64,000 nucleotides of DNA, from the NCBI RefSeq assembly GCF_900564145.1, contig NZ_UOOB01000001.1, positions 310,001-374,000 on the forward strand, in the 5' to 3' direction. The notes below the pieces were generated by a model. That model worked only from the letters and a program-made list of their open reading frames with translations, was not told the origin of the DNA and ran no database searches. Position numbers and translations under genes: made by a program. Positions 27,240 to 35,789 of the stretch are shown here, one piece after another. Each line of letters opens with the position of its first letter. Position 1 is the first letter of the stretch. Source of the DNA: Comamonas sp. lk. Its GTDB lineage: Bacteria > Pseudomonadota > Gammaproteobacteria > Burkholderiales > Burkholderiaceae_C.

Positions 27240-28601
27240 ATGACCGAGCCGTCCCCCAAAACACAAGCCAGCCCCCATTGCACCGATGCTCCTGCGCCCG
27301 CCAAGCGCAGCTGGGCTCAGGCCCTCAAGGTCTATGCCGAACCCACCAGCCTGCGCATGCTGGCCTTGGGCTTTTCTGCCGGCCTGCCTTTGCTGCTGGT
27401 GCTGGGGACCTTGAGTTTCTGGCTGCGCGAGGCAGATATCGATCGCACGACTATCGGTTTTCTGAGCTGGGTGGGCCTGGCCTATGCCTTCAAGTGGGTG
27501 TGGTCGCCGCTGGTGGACCGCTTGCCTCTGCCCTTCTTCACCAGGATGCTGGGCCGCCGTCGCAGCTGGCTGCTGTTTTCGCAGTTGCTGATTGTGGCGG
27601 GCTTGCTGGGCATGTCCTTCATGGACCCCAAGCAGGCCTTGCAGCCGCTGGTGATCTGTGCGGTGCTGGTGGCTTTTGGTTCGGCCACGCAAGACATTGC
27701 GCTGGACGCCTACCGCATCGAATCGGCCACGGTGGAAGATCAGGCCGCCTTGGCCGCCACCTACCAGACCGGCTATCGCCTGGCCATGATCTGGGCCGGC
27801 GCGGGCGTGCTCTGGGTGGCTTCTCAGGTGCAGGGCGACACCAAAGGTTATGTGGTGCAGGCCTGGCATGTGGCTTATAGCGCCATGGCGGCCAGCATGC
27901 TGGTGGGCATGTTGACGGTGTTGTTCTCGCCCGAACCCCAGGCCAGACCGATTGCTCCGGCTCGCAATGCGGCGGAGTGGCTGCGCGGTGCGCTGGTTGA
28001 GCCGTTTGCCGACTTCATTCGCCGCTACCGCTGGCAGGCCTTGTTGCTGCTGGCGCTGATCGGTCTGTACCGGGTCAGCGATGTGGTGATGGGCATCATG
28101 GCCAACCCTTTCTATGTGGACATGGGCTACAAGAAAGAGGAGGTGGCGGCCGTCACCAAGGTGTTTGGCGTGATCATGACGCTGGTGGGCGGCTTTGTCG
28201 GCGGCACCATGGCCGTGCGCTGGGGCGTGATGCGGGTGCTGATGCTGGGGGCGATTCTCTCGGCCGCTACCAATGTGCTGTTCGCCTGGCTGGCCACGCG
28301 GGGCCATGATCTGACGGCCCTGGTCTGGGTGGTCAGCGCCGACAACCTGGCCGGCGGCATTGCCTCTGCGGCCTTTATCGCCTATCTCTCGGGCCTGACC
28401 AATGTGCAGTATTCGGCCACGCAATACGCCTTGTTCAGCTCCATGATGCTGCTGGCCCCCAAGTGGCTGGCCGGCTTTTCTGGCGTGTTTGTGGATGCCT
28501 ATGGTTACGAAGCGTTCTTCCACACCACGGCCTTGATGGGTTTGCCGGTGCTGCTGCTGTTGTTTCTGGTATCCAGAGTGAAAATAGGCTCTGGCGCTTG
28601 A
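27240..28601 (+). CDS. ampG: AmpG-family muropeptide MFS transporter
   Basis: MFS permease of 453 residues with about 12 membrane segments. AmpG-type signatures are LGFSAGLPLLLVLGTLSFWL, the GLAYAFKWVWSPLVDR loop, RRRSWLL, and ATQDIALDAYRIE. It imports anhydro-muropeptides for peptidoglycan recycling and, in other bacteria, influences beta-lactamase induction. ATG 27240 (MTEPSPK) is used; ATG 27213 is an alternative and neither has a clear ribosome site. No ampD or ampR is nearby. Its stop codon is directly followed by a copy of the dispersed repeat. Confidence 0.87.
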   Translation: MTEPSPKTQASPHCTDAPAPAKRSWAQALKVYAEPTSLRMLALGFSAGLPLLLVLGTLSFWLREADIDRTTIGFLSWVGLAYAFKWVWSPLVDRLPLPFFTRMLGRRRSWLLFSQLLIVAGLLGMSFMDPKQALQPLVICAVLVAFGSATQDIALDAYRIESATVEDQAALAATYQTGYRLAMIWAGAGVLWVASQVQGDTKGYVVQAWHVAYSAMAASMLVGMLTVLFSPEPQARPIAPARNAAEWLRGALVEPFADFIRRYRWQALLLLALIGLYRVSDVVMGIMANPFYVDMGYKKEEVAAVTKVFGVIMTLVGGFVGGTMAVRWGVMRVLMLGAILSAATNVLFAWLATRGHDLTALVWVVSADNLAGGIASAAFIAYLSGLTNVQYSATQYALFSSMMLLAPKWLAGFSGVFVDAYGYEAFFHTTALMGLPVLLLLFLVSRVKIGSGA

Positions 28602-28605
28602 TTAG

Positions 28606-28632
28606 AAAGCGCAATTAGCTATTGTTTTTGAT
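28606..28632 (+). repeat. Dispersed intergenic repeat copy
   Basis: Copy reading AAAGCGCAATTAGCTATTG then TTTTTGAT, located 4 bp beyond the ampG stop. Confidence 0.5.
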
Positions 28633-28635
28633 GTA

Positions 28636-28665
28636 TCGCACGCGTTTACCCAACTTTACGTGCGA
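28636..28665. promoter_or_regulatory. Candidate CpxR-type box upstream of the two-component operon
   Basis: TTTAC at 28645-28649 and 28655-28659 are separated by five bases. On the minus strand this reads GTAAA-GTTGG-GTAAA, an exact match to the CpxR consensus GTAAA-N5-GTAAA. It is flanked by the 7-bp inverted repeat TCGCACG (28636-28642) and CGTGCGA (28659-28665). It lies about 70 bp before the response-regulator start, suitable for autoregulation. Confidence 0.55.
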
Positions 28666-28727
28666 GACAACTGCAGCTGACGCACGGATGGAAACATTCA
28701 ACCTTGGACCCAATACAAGGCGCGAGC

Positions 28728-29474
28728 ATGACTACACTGCCCCCTATGAGCACGCACCAACTGCTGATGATTGAAGATGACACCCGCCTGGCGCAGATGG
28801 TGGGGGACTATCTGGGTAACAACGGGCTGGAAGTCAGGCACATGGCCGACGGCAAAAGCGGACTGGATTGCTTGCTGCCTGGCGATGGCAACGGGGCCGA
28901 ATTGCCGGATCTGGTGATACTGGATCTCATGCTGCCCGATATGGACGGGCTGGAGGTTTGCCGCCGCATCCGTGCCATGCCGGGCGCTGCAGCCCAGGTT
29001 CCGGTATTGATGCTGACGGCCAAGGGCGACCCCATGGACCGCATCATCGGTCTGGAAATCGGCGCCGATGACTATCTGCCCAAACCGTTCGAGCCGCGCG
29101 AGCTGCTGGCCCGTATTCGCGCCATCCTGCGTCGCAAGGGCAGCGATGGCCCAGCGCCCAGCACGGCCGTCATGCGCTTCGGCAGCCTGGAGATTGACCG
29201 CGATGCGCGCACCGTGAATGTGGGCAGCCAGGCCACGGATCTGACCTCCTACCAATTCGATCTGCTGGTGGCGCTGGCCGAGCGCGCCGGCCGTGTGCTC
29301 ACACGCGACCAGATCATGGAAGCGGTACGTGGCCGTGAACTGGAGGCGTTCGACCGCTCCATTGACGTGCACATGGGCCGCATCCGGGCGGCCATCGAGG
29401 CCGACCCCAAAAACCCCAAACGCATCTTGACGGTGCGTGGTGTGGGTTATGTGTTTGCCAAGCAGCAAGACTGA
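28728..29474 (+). CDS. OmpR-family response regulator, CpxR/RstA-like
   Basis: Response regulator of 248 residues. Receiver domain: acidic pair at 17-18, phospho-acceptor D66 in LVILDLMLP, and K119 in DDYLPKPF. The C-terminal winged helix includes LTSYQFDLLVALAERAGRVL and ILTVRGVGYVFA. The segment DRIIGLEIGADDYLPKPFEP resembles CpxR and RstA. ATG 28728 has AAGG eight bases upstream; TTG 28704 and ATG 28746 are alternatives. Its stop overlaps the kinase start as TGATG. An exact CpxR-type box lies in the promoter, suggesting autoregulation and an envelope-stress role, which is inference. Confidence 0.92.
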   Translation: MTTLPPMSTHQLLMIEDDTRLAQMVGDYLGNNGLEVRHMADGKSGLDCLLPGDGNGAELPDLVILDLMLPDMDGLEVCRRIRAMPGAAAQVPVLMLTAKGDPMDRIIGLEIGADDYLPKPFEPRELLARIRAILRRKGSDGPAPSTAVMRFGSLEIDRDARTVNVGSQATDLTSYQFDLLVALAERAGRVLTRDQIMEAVRGRELEAFDRSIDVHMGRIRAAIEADPKNPKRILTVRGVGYVFAKQQD

Positions 29475-30700
29475 TGAAGCTGCTGCGCATTTTTTCCCAG
29501 CGCCTGTATCTGCGCATCTGGCTGGCCGTGGTGCTGGGCATGGCGGTGCTGACGCTGGCTGTCGCATGGGCCTGGAAGATTGCCGAAGAGCAAAGAGCGC
29601 AACAAACCAGTGCCACACCTCCCTCGCGCGAGATGGTGATGCGGGGCCCCGATGGCGAAGTCATGGCCGAAGGCCGTGCCATCCGTATACCCGGCCCACC
29701 TGGCGATGGCGTGCGCTTTGAAATTGCCGGCAGTGACGGCAAGCCCTACGAATTGTGGCTGGCCCCCCGTGAATGGCGTGGCGAAGGCCGTCCGCCGCCA
29801 CGCGACAGTGCCGTGGCCTTCTGGCTGCGCCCGCCCTTCGGTTTTTTATGGATGTTGGGCCTGGTCGGTGTGGCCGTGGCGGTGGGCGTGTTTCCCATCA
29901 TCCGTCGCTTGCTCAAGCGACTGGAGCATCTGCAAAGCGGCGTGAAGCGTTTTGGTGAAGGCGATCTGTCGGTGCGTGTGCCTGAGCGCGGCCACGATGA
30001 AGTCGCCGATCTGGCCCACCAGTTCAACGCGGCAGCGGCGCGGATTGAGACGCTGATGACCTCGCACAAATCGCTGCTGGCCAATGCCTCGCATGAGCTG
30101 CGTTCGCCGCTGACACGCATACGCATGGGCCTTGAGTTCATGGGAGATGACCCGGCCAGCGCACGCGCCAAGGCCGAGATTCAGCGCAATATCAGCGAAC
30201 TCGATCAGTTGGTCGACGAGATTTTGCTGGCCAGCCGCCTTGATACGCGTGAGGTGGATGTAGGCACCACGGAGTCCATCGATCTAATCGGTCTGGCCGC
30301 TGAAGAGTGCGCACGCATCGATGCCGAGCTGGATGTGCAGGCCGATGGCTCGTTGGAGGTGCAAGGCATCTCCAAGCTGCTGCGCCGCGCCTTGCGCAAT
30401 CTGCTGGAAAACGCACGCCGCTATAGCCAGGGTGAGATCACGCTGATACTGGCCCGACAGCACCGCATGGCCGTGATTCGCGTCGAAGACCGAGGCCCAG
30501 GTGTGCCCGAGGGGCAGCGTGAGCGCATCTTTGAAAAGTTCTATCGTCTGCCCGGTGCCAGCGAGCGCTCGGGCGGCGTAGGCCTGGGGCTGTCCCTGGT
30601 GCGCTCGATTGCTGAGCGGCATGGCGGCAGCGTGCGCTGCGAAGACCGGCTGGACGGCAAGCCGGGGGCCAGCTTTGTGATCACCTTGCCCTTGATCTGA
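29474..30700 (+). CDS. Sensor histidine kinase, partner of the upstream regulator
   Basis: Membrane kinase of 408 residues: first membrane segment about 14-36, periplasmic sensor about 37-123 rich in proline and arginine, second segment about 124-146, HAMP linker, HisKA with phospho-histidine H207 in LLANASHELRSPLTR, and HATPase boxes NLLENARRYS and VEDRGPGVPEG, then GGVGLGLSLV. Coupled to the response regulator by a one-base stop/start overlap. The short periplasmic domain differs from CpxA in length, so ligand or stimulus is unknown. It ends in front of a hairpin shared with convergent ugd. Confidence 0.92.
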   Translation: MKLLRIFSQRLYLRIWLAVVLGMAVLTLAVAWAWKIAEEQRAQQTSATPPSREMVMRGPDGEVMAEGRAIRIPGPPGDGVRFEIAGSDGKPYELWLAPREWRGEGRPPPRDSAVAFWLRPPFGFLWMLGLVGVAVAVGVFPIIRRLLKRLEHLQSGVKRFGEGDLSVRVPERGHDEVADLAHQFNAAAARIETLMTSHKSLLANASHELRSPLTRIRMGLEFMGDDPASARAKAEIQRNISELDQLVDEILLASRLDTREVDVGTTESIDLIGLAAEECARIDAELDVQADGSLEVQGISKLLRRALRNLLENARRYSQGEITLILARQHRMAVIRVEDRGPGVPEGQRERIFEKFYRLPGASERSGGVGLGLSLVRSIAERHGGSVRCEDRLDGKPGASFVITLPLI

Positions 30701-30702
30701 GG

Positions 30703-30732
30703 AAAAACGCCCCGCAAGCACAGGCGGGGCGT
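30703..30732 (-). terminator. Terminator for the ugd operon (and possibly the kinase gene)
   Basis: Stem ACGCCCCGC (30707-30715) pairs with GCGGGGCGT (30724-30732), loop of eight. Five A at 30703-30707 become the U tract on the minus strand, downstream of ugd. It may also work from the plus strand. Confidence 0.8.
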
Positions 30733-30743
30733 GTCGTATGAGG

Positions 30744-32082
30744 TCAATGTGGCGGTATGGCTGGCCTGCCGATGGAGACGTAGCCCAGACCGTGGCTGGC
30801 GGGCAGTGCGGGATCGAACAGATTGCGACCATCAAAAATGACCCTGTCGCTCAGGGTCCGGGCCAGTAGTTCGAAATCTGGGGCGCGAAAAATCTGCCAC
30901 TCGGTAACTATCGTCAGGCACTCTGCGCCTTGTACTGCGGCCAGCGGGCTCTCCACCAGTTTCAAGTCCGGGCGTTCGCCATAAATGCGTTGTGCCTCCT
31001 GCATGGCCACCGGGTCATAGGCTTGCACGGTGGCTCCAGCCGCCCATAGCGCCTCCAGCAGATTGCGGCTGGGTGCTTCGCGCATATCGTCGGTGTTGGG
31101 CTTGAAGGCCAAGCCCCAGACGGCCACGGTTTTCCCCCGCAACTTGCCTTGATAGAAGGCGCTGATACGTTCAAACAATACATTGCGCTGTGCCTGGTTG
31201 CGCTCTTCCACGGCATTGAGCAGCAGGGGCTCGAAATCCACTTGCTTGGCTGTGTGAATCAGGGCTTTCACATCCTTGGGAAAGCAGCCGCCGCCATAGC
31301 CGGCACCGGGGTAGATGAAGTGGTAGCCAATGCGCGGATCGCTGCCAATGCCGCGGCGAACGGCTTCCACATCGGCGCCCAGGCGCTCGGCCAGGTTGGC
31401 AATCTCGTTCATGAAGCTGATCTTGGTCGCCAGCATGGCATTGGCGGCATATTTGGTTAGTTCGGCACTTTTCACATCCATGACCACGATTCTGTCGTGG
31501 TTGCGGTTGAAGGGTGCATAGAGTTCGCGCAGCTTGGCTTCGGATGCCGGGTTGCCGGTACCGATGATGATGCGGTCAGGGCGCTGGCAATCAGCCACGG
31601 CAGCCCCTTCCTTGAGAAATTCCGGATTGGAGACCACATCAAACCGGTGCTGCACGCCGCGCTCTGCCAGGTCTTGTGCCATCACGGCCGCCACCTTGTC
31701 TGCCGTGCCCACGGGGACCGTGGGTTTGTTGATGACGATGCGCGGGCCGTTCATGTGTTGCGCAATGGTCTTGGCCACCGCCAACACATATTGCAGATCG
31801 GCGCTACCATCTTCATCGGGTGGCGTGCCTACGGCCAGAAAAATCAGTTCGCTGTGGGCCACGCCGTCTGCTGCATTGGTGGAGAACTGCAGGCGACCCA
31901 GCCGCTGACTGTGGATGACGAGTGTGTCCAGACCCGGTTCGTGAATCCGGGATATGGCCGACCTGAAGGGCCGCGACCTTGATCTCATCCACATCCACGC
32001 ACAGCACCTGATGACCGACGTCGGCCAACACGGTGCCTTGAAACAGACCGACATAGCCGGTACCAAAGACAGTGACTTTCAT
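30744..32082 (-). pseudogene. ugd: UDP-glucose 6-dehydrogenase, disrupted by a one-base frameshift
   Basis: NAD-dependent oxidation of UDP-glucose to UDP-glucuronate. Reading starts at ATG 32082 ([16 protein letters not shown]), overlapping the epimerase stop as ATGA. The frame holds through VGHIP and then turns into unrelated residues, while the remaining protein continues in the next frame from [10 protein letters not shown] to the end. Removing one G of the GG at 31947-31948 restores IPIHEPGLD, the expected family sequence, and one 445-residue protein. Downstream catalytic motifs (NPEFLKEGAAV, GAGYGGGCFPKD) are intact. This is either a true recent inactivation or a sequencing error; all other parts look under selection. 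Confidence 0.85.
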
Positions 32083-33089
32083 ACGCAATAAAAAGAGCGA
32101 TACCAATCGACAAACCGTTGCACACCGGTTACGACCGGCATGGCAGGAGCAAAGTCGATCCAGGCTTGCAAGGCTCGGGTGTCGGCCGAGGTGCTGTGCA
32201 TGTCGCCCGGCTGAATGGGCAGCATGCGCTTTTGGGCGGTGGTTCCCAAGGCCGCTTCCAGTGCGGCGATGTAATCCATCAACACCGTGGGAGAGTTGTT
32301 GCCGATATTGAAGATCCGGTATGGCGCCGTGCTGGTGCCCGGATTGGGCTGGTGGCTGTTGTAGCTGGTATCGGGCGTGGCAGGCTTGTCCAGCACGCGC
32401 ATGATGCCTTCCACGATATCGTCGATATAGGTGAAGTCGCGCACCAGTTGACCATCGCCGTACACATCGATGGCCTCGCCAGCCAGGATGGCCTTGGTGA
32501 ATTTGAACAAGGCCATATCCGGCCTACCCCAGGGCCCGTACACCGTGAAAAAGCGCAAGCCCGTGGTGGGCATGCCATACAAATGTGAATAGCTGTGGGC
32601 CATCAGCTCATTCGCCTTCTTGGTGGCCGCGTAGTAGCTGATGGGGTGATCGACGGCATCGCTCTCGGCAAACGGCATCCTGGTGTTGCCGCCATAGACG
32701 CTGGAGCTGCTGGCGTAGACCAGATGCTCGACCTGATGCAGGCGACAGCCCTGCAAGATATGGCCAAAGCCCAGCAGGTTGGAATCCGTGTAATCGTCAG
32801 GCTGGCCAATGGAGTAACGCACACCGGCCTGGGCTGCCAGATGCAAGACTCTGGAGGGCTTCACCTCGGCAAACAGCGTTGCCATCGCTTTGCGGTCGGC
32901 CAGATCCAGCTCGGCAAAGCGGAATTGGCTGTTGGGCCGAAGTTGATCCAGCCTTGCCTGCTTGAGAGCGACGTCGTAGTAGTTGTTGAGGTTGTCGATG
33001 CCCACGACGGGAATGCCTTGTGCCAGCAGACGCTGGGCGCAATGCATGCCGATAAATCCGGCGCAGCCGGTGATCAAGACAGGATTCAT
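32079..33089 (-). CDS. UDP-glucuronate 4-epimerase
   Basis: Short-chain dehydrogenase-fold epimerase of 336 residues. The NAD motif is [19 protein letters not shown] and the catalytic Y-x3-K lies in [20 protein letters not shown]. The [23 protein letters not shown] and [21 protein letters not shown] segments are characteristic of bacterial UDP-glucuronate 4-epimerases (LpsL/CapI group). It converts UDP-glucuronate to UDP-galacturonate. It is the middle gene of a three-gene operon: its start overlaps the GT39 stop and its stop overlaps the ugd start, each by ATGA. It supplies precursor for LPS decoration. Confidence 0.92.
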   Translation of the reverse strand: MNPVLITGCAGFIGMHCAQRLLAQGIPVVGIDNLNNYYDVALKQARLDQLRPNSQFRFAELDLADRKAMATLFAEVKPSRVLHLAAQAGVRYSIGQPDDYTDSNLLGFGHILQGCRLHQVEHLVYASSSSVYGGNTRMPFAESDAVDHPISYYAATKKANELMAHSYSHLYGMPTTGLRFFTVYGPWGRPDMALFKFTKAILAGEAIDVYGDGQLVRDFTYIDDIVEGIMRVLDKPATPDTSYNSHQPNPGTSTAPYRIFNIGNNSPTVLMDYIAALEAALGTTAQKRMLPIQPGDMHSTSADTRALQAWIDFAPAMPVVTGVQRFVDWYRSFYCV

Positions 33090-34621
33090 GGTTGTGCTTT
33101 GGATGCAATCCAGACGTATTGGTATTGCGCAGGCCTGCCTGGGACTGGCATTTTTTCATAGGGAATGCTCAGGGCCTGTACCGGCGTGGCCGGCAACACG
33201 GTGAACACGCCGCTCCACCAGTTGGGCACTGGTTTGTCCAGGCGGGTGATCAGCAAGATGCCGCTTCCCGGATGCGCTGGATGTGTCTTGGCTTGAGCAA
33301 GGCATTGCTGCACTTGTTGGCCATCCGGGCATCCCATGGCATATGTGGCGGGAAAGCGGGAGTGCAGCATGGCCGCGAGCATGTGATCCGATCCGACAAT
33401 CAGCCCTTGACCGGTATAACCTGAGGCACTGAGCTGCCTGGCCAGTTCCTTGATGGGATGGTTGAGTTCATCCGGGGCATTCTTCCAGCCTGCATACCAG
33501 GGGCGCAGCGTGGCCATGGTCAGAAAAATAAGAGAGAAAGCCAGTGCAATCGTGGTGAAGGTCTTGCCAGCTTCTGGCTCAAGCAGGGCAGGGCGCCATA
33601 CATAGAGGGCGATAGGCAGGCAAGCGGTGAGCGGCAGGATCCAGCGCTGCTTGAAGTCAGTCACATCGGCTGCCAGCACCATGCCGAGCAGACACAGCGC
33701 AATGATGAGCAGATAGCGCTGAAAAAGTGGCAAGGCCCAGGAACGGGATGGCAGAGATGCCGTTGCTTCAGGTGTGTGTTTCCCGAGCTGGGAGCGGTAG
33801 CCGACTGCAACGGCCAACAGCCACAGGCCCAGCGTGGAGAGCAAGGCCTTGGTCAGATTGCCCAGTCCTTTGAGGTGAGACGTTTCGGTCGTGATGGACA
33901 TTTTCTGCACCGTCTCTGCGGTAGCCATACCCCAATGCGATGCCAGCCAGAACGCGTGAGGTGCAAGCAGCAACACGCCGGTCAGCGGGGCCAGCCACCA
34001 GCCCCGGCAGAGCAGCGCTGAACGCACGCGTGGCACCGACATGGCAGCCACGAACAGAGCGCCAATCAACATGGCATAGCTGTATTTGGACAGCATGCCC
34101 AGGCTGCAAAAAATGCCGATCAACACCAAATTCACGGCCTGCGGCCGCTGTATCTGTCTTAGCACTGCCCACCACAGGCCCATGGTCATGGCGGTCACCA
34201 TCACGGTATGGGTTTGATCGCGCAGGGAGTCCCAGCCAAACGGGGGCATGAGCAGCAGGCCGGCTGCGGTCCACCAGGCCCCTTTCTCATTGAACAACTG
34301 TCGGCCGGCCAGCCAGGCGAAGCAGTAGGTCAGTGCAATCAGTGCGTGCTTGAGCACTGCCAGCGCCAATGCCGAAGGGCCAAGCAATTGGCAGACTGCC
34401 CACTGAATCCATGAGTACAGCGGCGGCTGAGGGCCGTAGCCTAGAGAAAGATTTTGGGCCCAGAGAATCTGCTCGGATTCATCCCATTTCATTCCCGATG
34501 AAATCAGTGAACGGGATGCAATATGCGCAAAGCTGAGCAACAGCAGTCCAATCCAGGGCCTGGAGTAAAGCGCTTGTTGCCATTCGGGGCGGTGAATGGA
34601 ATTGGTGGATGCCATATTCAT
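33086..34621 (-). CDS. GT39-family membrane glycosyltransferase (ArnT/RgtABC-like)
   Basis: Polytopic membrane protein of 511 residues with about ten to twelve membrane spans. The first periplasmic loop carries WDESEQILWAQNLSLGYG followed by QPPLYSWIQW, the acidic-pair motif of GT39/PMT enzymes. A soluble C-terminal tail follows. These enzymes use polyprenyl-phosphate sugars on the periplasmic face to modify lipid A or core. It is first in an operon with the epimerase and ugd. ATG 34621 is taken; ATG 34615 or an upstream start at 34654 are possible. The sugar is inferred to be galacturonate from the neighbours. Confidence 0.88.
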   Translation of the reverse strand: MNMASTNSIHRPEWQQALYSRPWIGLLLLSFAHIASRSLISSGMKWDESEQILWAQNLSLGYGPQPPLYSWIQWAVCQLLGPSALALAVLKHALIALTYCFAWLAGRQLFNEKGAWWTAAGLLLMPPFGWDSLRDQTHTVMVTAMTMGLWWAVLRQIQRPQAVNLVLIGIFCSLGMLSKYSYAMLIGALFVAAMSVPRVRSALLCRGWWLAPLTGVLLLAPHAFWLASHWGMATAETVQKMSITTETSHLKGLGNLTKALLSTLGLWLLAVAVGYRSQLGKHTPEATASLPSRSWALPLFQRYLLIIALCLLGMVLAADVTDFKQRWILPLTACLPIALYVWRPALLEPEAGKTFTTIALAFSLIFLTMATLRPWYAGWKNAPDELNHPIKELARQLSASGYTGQGLIVGSDHMLAAMLHSRFPATYAMGCPDGQQVQQCLAQAKTHPAHPGSGILLITRLDKPVPNWWSGVFTVLPATPVQALSIPYEKMPVPGRPAQYQYVWIASKAQP

Positions 34622-34729
34622 TGGCAAGAGGCCCAATATTTTGGGCGCTCGCACTTGCTTTTTGCAGTGCGCTGCAAAACAAGGCGTGCCCAGTGAGAGG
34701 TGGCTATCGAGGGTGTTAAGTTAGTATAG

Positions 34730-35752
34730 GTGACTGTTACCCCAACGCTGAGCCTGACCTCCGTGCACGATTTAATTCCCGAAGTTTCCATCGTTGTCCC
34801 GATTTATAACGAGTTCGATAATCTGCCCGATCTGGTAGCGCGCATTGATGCCGCCATGCGCACACAGCCGCTGAGCTACGAACTGATTGCTGTGGATGAC
34901 GGATCCAATGACGGAAGTGCCAAGCGTTTGCGCGAAATTTCCGAGACTCACCCTTGGGTGCGTGCAGTATGTCTGGTGCGCAACTATGGCCAGTCCAGCG
35001 CCTTGCAGGCCGGTTTTGACCGTGTGCGCGGTCGCTATGTGGTGACTCTGGATGCCGATCTGCAAAACGAGCCCGGTGATATTCCTTTGCTGCTGGAGCG
35101 TCTGGAAAATGAGCCCGACCTAGACATGATCTCGGGCTGGCGCAAGAACCGCCAGGACAAGGCTTTGTCGCGCCGCTTGCCGTCGGTACTGGCCAATCGT
35201 CTCATCTCCAAGCTCACCAATGTGCAGTTGCATGACTATGGTTGCGCGTTGAAGGCATACCGCCGTGAAATCATCGACCGTATCCGCCTGTATGGCGAAA
35301 TGCATCGCTTCATTCCATCACTTGCCCGTGATGCGGGGGCGCGGATTGCTGAGGTTCCGGTTCGGCACCATGCCCGCACTCACGGCGTGTCCAAGTACGG
35401 TATCGATCGCACATTCAGGGTGATTCTGGATCTAATTTTCATTGTCTTTTTCATGCGCTTTCGTCAGCGCCCCTTGCATGCCTTCGGTGGTTTTGGCCTA
35501 TGGCTTGCCACACCTGGTGCGCTGATTCTGATGTGGCTGTTCGTGGAAAAACTGATGGGTGAAGACATTGGCGGACGGCCTTTGCTCATGGCGGGCGTCA
35601 TGCTGATGCTGATGGGCATGCAGTTCATTGCCGCGGGTCTGATTGGCGAGCTGCTGACGCGCATCTATTACGAATCGGGTAGCGGTCTGCAGTATTACGC
35701 CAAGGAATACGGCGCAGCGACGGTTGAAGAGCGCCGCAAAGTTGCTTCATAA
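34730..35752 (+). CDS. GT2 polyprenyl-phosphate glycosyltransferase (ArnC/RgtE-like)
   Basis: Family 2 glycosyltransferase of 340 residues: catalytic domain VSIVVPIYNEFDNLPDLVARI, metal-binding D-A-D at 108-110, and two C-terminal membrane helices (about 235-265 and 270-300). This architecture matches ArnC, DPMS-like and RgtE enzymes that attach a nucleotide sugar to undecaprenyl phosphate. It starts with GTG 34730 and lies divergent from the GT39 operon, 108 bp apart. It probably makes the lipid-linked donor used by the GT39 enzyme. It is followed by a UPF0104 membrane protein after 37 bp, likely in the same transcript. Confidence 0.9.
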   Translation: MTVTPTLSLTSVHDLIPEVSIVVPIYNEFDNLPDLVARIDAAMRTQPLSYELIAVDDGSNDGSAKRLREISETHPWVRAVCLVRNYGQSSALQAGFDRVRGRYVVTLDADLQNEPGDIPLLLERLENEPDLDMISGWRKNRQDKALSRRLPSVLANRLISKLTNVQLHDYGCALKAYRREIIDRIRLYGEMHRFIPSLARDAGARIAEVPVRHHARTHGVSKYGIDRTFRVILDLIFIVFFMRFRQRPLHAFGGFGLWLATPGALILMWLFVEKLMGEDIGGRPLLMAGVMLMLMGMQFIAAGLIGELLTRIYYESGSGLQYYAKEYGAATVEERRKVAS

Positions 35753-35789
35753 GCATGTCTTGGGTGGTGATGGCAGCCAGGGCCAAGAC

